Source of the DNA: Nephrocerus scutellatus
Taxonomy: Eukaryota; Arthropoda; Insecta; Diptera; Pipunculidae
NCBI GenBank assembly: GCA_947095585.1
Contig: OX352765.1
Coordinates: 26,566,254 to 26,630,253, forward strand
Direction: 5' to 3'
DNA: 64,000 nucleotides
A program made the translations under genes and the position numbers. Below the pieces are notes generated by a model. It ran no database searches. It saw only the letters and a program-made list of their open reading frames with translations, and was not told the DNA's origin. Of this stretch, positions 57,331 to 64,000 are shown in pieces. The stretch's first letter is position 1, and the number at the start of each line of letters is the position of its first letter.

Positions 57331-60300
57331 CACATTTTTTATTTTATGGCTTAAATAAATTAATGTGCGTTTCGGGCAATGCACTGTAACACATTGACAA
57401 AATTTTACTGCAAAACAAAATAGCAAGCAGTATGCAGAGTGGTGTTTTGACTTCTGTTCTGTCGGTAATGAACACAAACTCAAAGGATTTGCACCATTAC
57501 AGTGCTATGAGCACAGCATGGTCGTTAGGAAATTAAAGAGAGGAAAAGTAGTAGAATTCCGATGTTGTAAATGTGATCAAAATGCTTTGTGACTTGTAAA
57601 TTAAGGTCAAAAGACATACGTCGTACGTTTTCCATTAGAATTACATAAATCCACACAATACAAGACCAATTACCACAATAAATTTGTCGTTATTGCCTTA
57701 TCGATGACTCATATTTTTCTCCACAAGGGTGAATATCGGGGGCTGCTATTAAAGAACAACCCTAGTAGCATCCCTCAGGGGCTTGTGGTGATAAAGAACA
57801 ACCCAAGTATCATCCCTTATCTTTGATTTTCCTAGATTGTGTGGACGAATCTATTCTACTGACTACATCAAATAGAATACAAATATTTACAAGGAAGGAA
57901 GGTTAAATGTTGTTAAAATGTTCCTAGAATTCTTTGATTCCGCCATAGTTCCTTAAGTGGGAGGCAAATGGCAAGCGACTGCAAAATGTTAGTGTTCTTA
58001 AATGCATCCCCTTCCCACAAGTTGTCGAATGAGGATTTTCATCAGTATTCCAAGTGTAGGGCAAGGTTCAACAATTTTTGACTTAAATATCCCTATGACT
58101 TACTCTTAACGTTTCTGTTTGTCGCTTTCATGCCTTTGTGTTGTATTTTTTAGATTTTAGACAGTTTAATAGCTTCTTAGTCGCAAGCTTCCATTCCAGC
58201 TTTTGTTTTCTTTCTTTTTCATTTTCGAATCCATTCTTTTATTCTCTTCAATATAATATGTTACCAACATTGGCATCGATTTAATTACAATTCGAATTTA
58301 TTACATATGCATTTATGCTCTTAAGAGTTATCAACCACACCCTTTGATAGAACAAAAAGACAATAGGGCTCTGACTTGAAAATTAACTTATTAACGCTTG
58401 AATGGTTTTTGATTTCCGTCTTAACGTTAACCGACTGCCTTGCGTTGCATTGAATTAACACGCAATCGTAGAGGATCGTGTCTATGTCAATCAACAATAC
58501 ACGCGGGTCACGATTCTAAGAGAGGACCCTGTTTTGTTCGTTACTTTCGCCGCGTGCGCAAACACAAGAGCAATTGTTTGAATTGGAATTAGTTTGACAA
58601 GATCCAGAAAAATAAACGTATGCGCTGCGGCTTGTGTTTATTTAGATTAATGTTCTCGTATTATTGTAGAACGGGCATTACCAACTTGTCAACAGTACGG
58701 CACTAATGTTTTAATCATGCTTACAAGGGGAAAAACGTTATTGATAGTAGTCTAAGATATATGTTTATGGAAGTCCTCGACTTGATATCTTAAACTTAAC
58801 ACTCAACAAAAAACTGCTGAAGCAAAGCAAATCGGTAAAAAACATTTTTTTATCTTACATCCTGTAAATGTCAAAGCGCATATTCCCTCCACACGCGCAC
58901 AACCAATCCAAAGAAGATTTTGTAAGAAGGATCATTAAATGATTACTCGTATTTGTAACTTGGTTGACATTGCAATTGTGCTACACTATTATATCTCGAT
59001 CTTTGGAAACCCTTACAGAACCCTCGCTTTTCGTGCAAAGGAACTATGTATTTATGAGCATACTCGCAGAAGTACCCGACCTGACGTACTCGTACATTAA
59101 CGCAGAATTTCTTTACATTTGGAATAATCCTTAAGCAGTATTACAAAATAGTTATTATAGGAAGCTAAAATATTTAACGATCTGTTTATGTTTTCTTTCC
59201 ACTTTCCACTGTTATTTTTAGACATTGACATAGAGGAGACTGCACATTCGGTTTCCTTTTTCCTATTGACCTTTTTTAATATTATAATTAGAATATACTC
59301 GTACAGGATGTAACATATTCTTATCATTGTCATAAAAAACTTCAGAGGTATATAGAAAAGTGTTGAAAGAATTTATTGCTTCTGTAATTTTAAGACAAAT
59401 TCTATATAAAAGAAATATACTCTGGGGTCCAGTCATCCATTGCACTACTACTGCATTGGTTTCGCATTTCCGTTTAAACTTTAAACCTAATTAAAACATT
59501 TCAAAGACATCCTAGTTACTGACTCATTTATAGTCTAACTCATTTGATCCTTTTTTGTAATATTTGATTGTCAAACGTAATAACCGTTTTGTCCTTTTTA
59601 TCAGTTGCACAGAGTGAATTGTATTTCTTGTTTTATCAACCCAATTTTTGAGGGATGTTCTCGTTTTCCCTCAAAACCTTTACAAGCTGAAGTTAAGGTT
59701 ACAGGTACCTACATAATAATCCTTTTAATAAACAATACAAACCATCGACTGCAATGAGAGTCAATGTAAATAGATGAGGCTTACGACTACTCCTACTCAT
59801 ACATGAACGTGACCATGGTAATGTATTATACAATTATGCACATCAAACCAGATTAATGTCCGAACAATAGGAAGAGGTTTTTTTACCTAACTTAAAATGT
59901 ACCTTATCCATGTCGGGCATCTTCTTTTATCGTAATGGGTTCGTGCGTACTTAAATGTAACCAACGGAGGCGCAACAAACTAATTCAAAAGGAATATTCG
60001 TAGATTGGATTTTGTGGGTATTTTAAATGCCTTTCGAAGGCACCAGTATTGTTTTTTTGGTAAAAGCAATGAGACAGACAGAAGCTAATTGAGTTCGTGT
60101 TTGTCATCCCAAGACGTGTTAGCGAGACGTCACGTATGATTTATTTGTACTATTACGAGCATCGCTGTATATCCAGCCTACCGTTTGTCATTATTTGTTG
60201 CTGCAAATTACGTCTATTCTGACTGTCCATTAAATGAACAAATTTGATCGCACGACTGTCTGTCTGTCTAGCCACTTACACACTTTCATTTGCTAAGAAC

Positions 60301-60485
60301 AATAAGTCTCCCTTTTTTTACTCGGTGCACATTAGGTGGAAATTTTAAATACGATATAATGTAGGCCAAAATTCAAAATGACCAATGTTCAAATGTTCTG
60401 AAGGTCCTTCGCCTTATATGATGCTCTTCAACGTCAACCTCGCATTTATTATCATCCGTAGGTAGTTAATTAATATTGTATACTC
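57331..60485. other. Long gene-free stretch
   Basis: No gene identified. A two-copy 42-bp repeat (TAAAGAACAACCC at 57750 and 57792) is the only structure noted. Confidence 0.45.
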
Positions 60486-60489
60486 ACAT

Positions 60490-61430
60490 TTAGAGACTCT
60501 TGAGAACTATTTTCAGGACTGCCGACCTAAGCCATCTTTTGGAAAGCTTAATTCGGGAAAAAGCTTGGGTAACGACGGAATCAAAGCGGAAATGCTAAAA
60601 ATTTGGAAAAAGTTCAATCATAAATACTCTGACTCATATATATAACCAAACCTTGATTAAAGAAGAACTGCCACGTCAATGGACAGAATCGAATATAATA
60701 CTTATTCACAAGAAAGGCGATAAAAATAATATCAATAACTATCGACCAATAAGCATTATATCTATAATTTACAAAGTTTACCCTAAATGTCTTCTAAGAA
60801 GATGCAAAAATATATTCAACCGAAACCAACCAAAAGAAAGACAGGCTTTCGATCGGGTTATTCTACAGCTGATGATCTACTATTTGAAAAAACAGTCGAA
60901 TACAACAAGGATTTCTATATAGCGTTTGTCGATTTTTACAAGCCATTCGATTCTGTAGAACATGTAAAGATATGGCAAGCCTTAAAAAAGTAAGGCATCC
61001 CACAAAATTATAAGGATCCTTATAGATTTGTATGAGAACAGTACATCGAAAAAAAGGACGTCCAGCATTCAAAATAAGCAGAGGAGTGAGACAGAGAGAT
61101 CTTCTCTCTCCAGCGCTATTTTGTGCATTACTAGAGGAAATATACAGAGACGCAGATATCGAAAACCTAGGTTTAAAGATAGATGGAGAAAAACTATCTA
61201 ATCTTCGCTTTGCAGATGATATAGCTCTTTTTGTGGAAACACCGAATGAACTAGAAGAAAGATTCACAAGGCTAACGGAAAGAATTAAATTAGAAAGAGA
61301 CAAGCTTGAGTACCTCCAGGAATACACCTATTTAGGACAAATCATATCTTTTAGAAACAGAATGGACAAAGAAATGCAAAGAAGAATTTCGAACGGTTGA
61401 AAACAGGTCTGGAATCTCAAGACAATATTT
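60490..61430 (+). pseudogene. RTE-type LINE reverse transcriptase remnant
   Basis: Frames read LGNDGIKAEMLKIWKK; LPRQWTESNIILIHKKGDK with NYRPISIISIIYKV (60660-60780); GFRSGYSTADDLLFEKTVEY and IAFVDFYKPFDSVEHVKIW (motif A, about 60920-60975); SRGVRQRDLLSPALFCALLE (motif B, 61080-61140); LRFADDIALFVETPNELEER (motif C, 61200-61260); YLQEYTYLGQIIS. Only three frameshifts were seen, and catalytic Asp residues of motifs A and C are kept, making this the best preserved RT in the window. Endonuclease and C-terminal parts are absent. Confidence 0.8.
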
Positions 61431-61789
61431 AATTCAAAAATTAGTATGGGGGAGGCAACTCTTAACACATAATGAAAAATTTCACTCGAAAATAAAAACG
61501 CATTAATTTAAATTGCGAATATTAAGAATTAGATATTAATTGTATGTACATAATTTAAAAAAAAAAAGAATGAATAAAGCTTTATATAATAATAATAATC
61601 TGTTATCCCTATTGTGGCATGGGACAGCAACAACGCCCGCGCGTCTTATTGTTCGGAGTCCTGAAACGTGTATTAACTCATTCCTATCGCTCTATATTTC
61701 TCTTCTATCCTTCCGTGCCCAACGGAACATACTCCTCTGCCAGTTTGGGATTCAGTGGATTCCATTATATGGCATGTTTTGCAGAGGAT

Positions 61790-62850
61790 TTTTTTAGCGA
61801 CGAAAGTTGAATGGTATTTGCCATTTGCCATTTTCTTCATTTGATTGTAGTGTCTACAGGTTTCTGACCCTTTTTCGAATAAAGCTGTTCGTTCTATATG
61901 CGGCTAGGACAGAAACCCATAAGAATAATACGTAGACATCTTTTTACAAACGATTGCAGCCTACGAATGACAATGTTGGTGATCTTCCAAGTACTACACT
62001 CATCCAGTAGTACTGATTCAACGTTGGAACGGAAACAGCATTAAAACCAAGCTTTAGTGATGTAAGATTACTCTTTTGAAAGTTTGAACATCCTTTCCTT
62101 TCCGATCTTAGTGACAACACTAAGTTCGGTGCCACTATCGACCGAGACAATTGACAGATAAAGAAATTAATCAACTTAGTCGACCTGCTGTCCTGCAATG
62201 TTTAATTAAACGTTGGAGTTTAAAAGAATGCGAGATTTTTTCTTGACCGCATTTATCATCTATCTAAACATACCTACTCCCACCTCTAGGCTGTGCACTG
62301 TACACTACATAAGGGCACATTACTCTATGTGGAAGCAAAATGATCCCTTAACCACGAATAACATCGCTGATCCAAAAATGTGGAGAAAGTATGCAGCCTT
62401 GTCGTACACGACTTTGGACTTCGAACTTATCTGACGCCTTACCTTTGTGCAGGACGTGACATTTAACAACCTTGAAGGTGGCTATCATTTTCTCCGAAAT
62501 GACTCTCATGCGCAAGGCACACCAAAGACACACGCAGTTTATGCTCAAAAGCTGTCAAAAACCTTCCCAAAGTCGATAAACAAACAGGTGAATTGGACAT
62601 CAATAATTAACGTATTGTTGGACGTTGGAATGCCTTCAAGTTCCACCGCTCTGATGTTCTTTAATGCTTTGACTGCGGTTTGGATATCGGTGCTGCTGAA
62701 AATTCTGGTGCTGGTTGCTTTGGATAGCTTTTTTGAATACGAAGCAACTATGGTGAAACCATGGCGAAAGATTCCATCCACATCCTGAGCGGTTTCTATT
62801 CCGATGTTAGCAAAAACCCTTCTAATTTTCTCATGGGATAATCTGACCAC
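61790..62850 (-). pseudogene. RTE-type LINE, RT to thumb with internal deletions
   Basis: Read leftwards from 62850: VRLSHEKIRRVFANIGIETA, TDIQTAVKALKNIRAVELEG, then directly CLFIDFGKVFDSF (motif A; the sequence before it is deleted), CLWCALRMRVISEKMIATFK, GKASDKFEVQSRVRQGCILS (motif B). The FADD region is missing. At 62010-61930 VESVLLDECSTWKITN, RRLQSFVKRCLR, CPSRIxNEQLY and GQKPVDTTIK match the family of the 14998-15403 fragment. So two fragments of this LINE family lie 47 kb apart. Confidence 0.75.
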
Positions 62851-62995
62851 TTATCAGCTTCAGATTCTTTGTGATCCTATAAATAGTCCTACTATCGGAT
62901 ATATTTGCTGCTTCTTCTGCTTCTCAAGCTCAAGCGTTTATGTAGTTGCGCTTGTCGCTACGCTGAATTTCTTTTCTCTTCATGTAGTTTTATAG

Positions 62996-63990
62996 CTCAT
63001 CTATCCCTACTTGGTACCTTCATCGGCCAAAGCATAACATAGCACAAATGTAAGGTAAATACATTTTCTTAATAAAATCTAATTACAATGTTTACTTGAA
63101 TACCTGAGATAAAGCAATTAAAAATGAAGAAGTTATGAATACAGTGACAACAGTATCGACTCTACCGACCGACCGACGCCGACGATCCCTTGGTAGTTGT
63201 ACGTGTTTGTACCTTCATTGATCTAGGAAACATCTGTCCATATGTTTGTGTTTCAATCTTTCAGTTTGCATGCCTTTCCGTCTGTCTATCCATTCAAACA
63301 GCCGTGTATTTAACTATCTAATCTAGTCTAGTCTCTTCATCTATCTGAACATCTGTCTGAACGTCGTTCATCAGTTTCTCCATTTGTCCATATTCATCAG
63401 ATTCTCCATTCGTTCGGTCATCCATTTGTCTGTTACTCGCATAACTTCTCACATTTAATACTTTCAGTCCTACTATAAAAAATAATTAAATCCGTCTTAG
63501 AGTAGATTTTTATTCCATTTCATTTATTTTTCAACATATATATATTATATTAATACACAAATCCAACGAGCAGCAAAATGAGAACGACGCTAACTTTAAG
63601 TTTTAAAAAGCAGCCAACCGCTGGAAGGTTTAGAAGTTTGGGTTCGATTCTGTCCTGAGTCTTTTCAATATTTTATTTTTATTTATTATGTAAGTATTTT
63701 ATATTTCTCGGTTTTGTGCAATTGCATAGGGGAACAGATTCGAATCGTACTGATTCTTTAATTTTTTTTTTTAACGTTACCAATTAGTATCTCAACCGCA
63801 CAAGGGCTTACTAGCTAAATTATGTTACAGTATATCTGTTTGCATTCAATTAATCTTAATTGAATTTTTCATTATAAAGGGGGAAAACGGGAAAACCAAA
63901 TTTTATCGACTTCGAACCAAACCGCCTAAGACGAAGAATAAATCCATCAAGCGGGACATACAATAGTAATCAACTTCCTTTTTCCTTTTC
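62996..63990. other. Gene-free, partly pyrimidine-biased sequence
   Basis: Low-complexity CATY/TCTG-type sequence at 63230-63440 (TCTGTCTATCCATTC, CATCTATCTGAACATCTGTC) and an ACCGACCGACCGACG run at 63166. A GGGTTCGATTC B-box-like word lies at 63640-63650, but no tRNA folds around it. Confidence 0.45.
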
Positions 63991-63995
63991 TTTAG
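63978..63995 (+). other. Candidate splice acceptor at the window edge
   Basis: A strong polypyrimidine tract (CTTCCTTTTTCCTTTTCTTT) ends in AG at 63994-63995, leaving 5 bases of possible exon before the window ends. It cannot be tested here. Confidence 0.2.
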
Positions 63996-64000
63996 GAATT

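Noticed and set aside
63600..63660. tRNA gene around a GGGTTCGATTC word
   Set aside because: A B-box-like motif is present, but no acceptor stem, D arm or anticodon arm can be folded at the right spacing.

Overview
The window looks like a gene-poor, AT-rich, transposon-packed stretch of a higher-fly (brachyceran) genome. Three things support this: non-LTR retrotransposon, mariner and Tc1-type families typical of Diptera; a tRNA-derived SINE with an ATT tail; and one spliced gene for a protamine-like sperm chromatin protein of the kind known from fly testis. A tephritid-type fruit fly is my best guess from the LINE and SINE families, but this is inference. There are no bacterial features. Many longer open frames begin at non-ATG codons and are chance or transposon frames.

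The only convincing host gene is at 38960-40190 (+). It has two exons with a phase-0 GT-AG intron and encodes 149 residues: an HMG-box-like N-terminal half and a C-terminal half that is almost half Lys/Arg. Its 781-bp intron is largely one copy of a repeat family (called element A here), whose right end supplies the pyrimidine-rich sequence just before the splice acceptor. Two further, longer copies of element A lie in inverted orientation on either side of the gene (34804-35584 and 41573-42752). A 45-nt segment with good splice sites and one open frame at 26305-26349 is a weaker candidate for a micro-exon of a larger gene.

Layout: 1-1765 holds an element A copy, a Tc3-like transposase fragment and a LINE tail. 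2250-3690 is unique-looking sequence. 3692-8643 is a perfect 2476-bp tandem duplication, each unit containing an internal repeat with captured mariner-type transposase ends. 13549-18060 holds tandem arrays and an inverted pair of element B, one copy of which is interrupted by a LINE fragment with a 12-bp target-site duplication. 19693-21190 holds MITE-like and foldback elements. 22826-24670 holds LINE remnants. 26609-29752 holds MITE, inverted G-rich/C-rich and SINE remnants. 30160-34565 holds possible LTR-type sequence, element A, a mariner and a LOA-like LINE. 34804-42990 is the protamine neighbourhood. 44370-46680 is a LOA-like LINE. 46802-48110 is a second perfect tandem duplication (659 bp). 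48960-49925 is a Tc1/mariner-superfamily transposase on the minus strand. 53267-57330 and 60490-62850 hold further LINE debris. The remaining stretches show nothing I can identify.

Every transposon coding region seen is broken by stops, frameshifts or internal deletions, so none looks autonomous. Their value is as dated insertions, nested structures and possible donors of regulatory or splicing sequence to the sperm gene.
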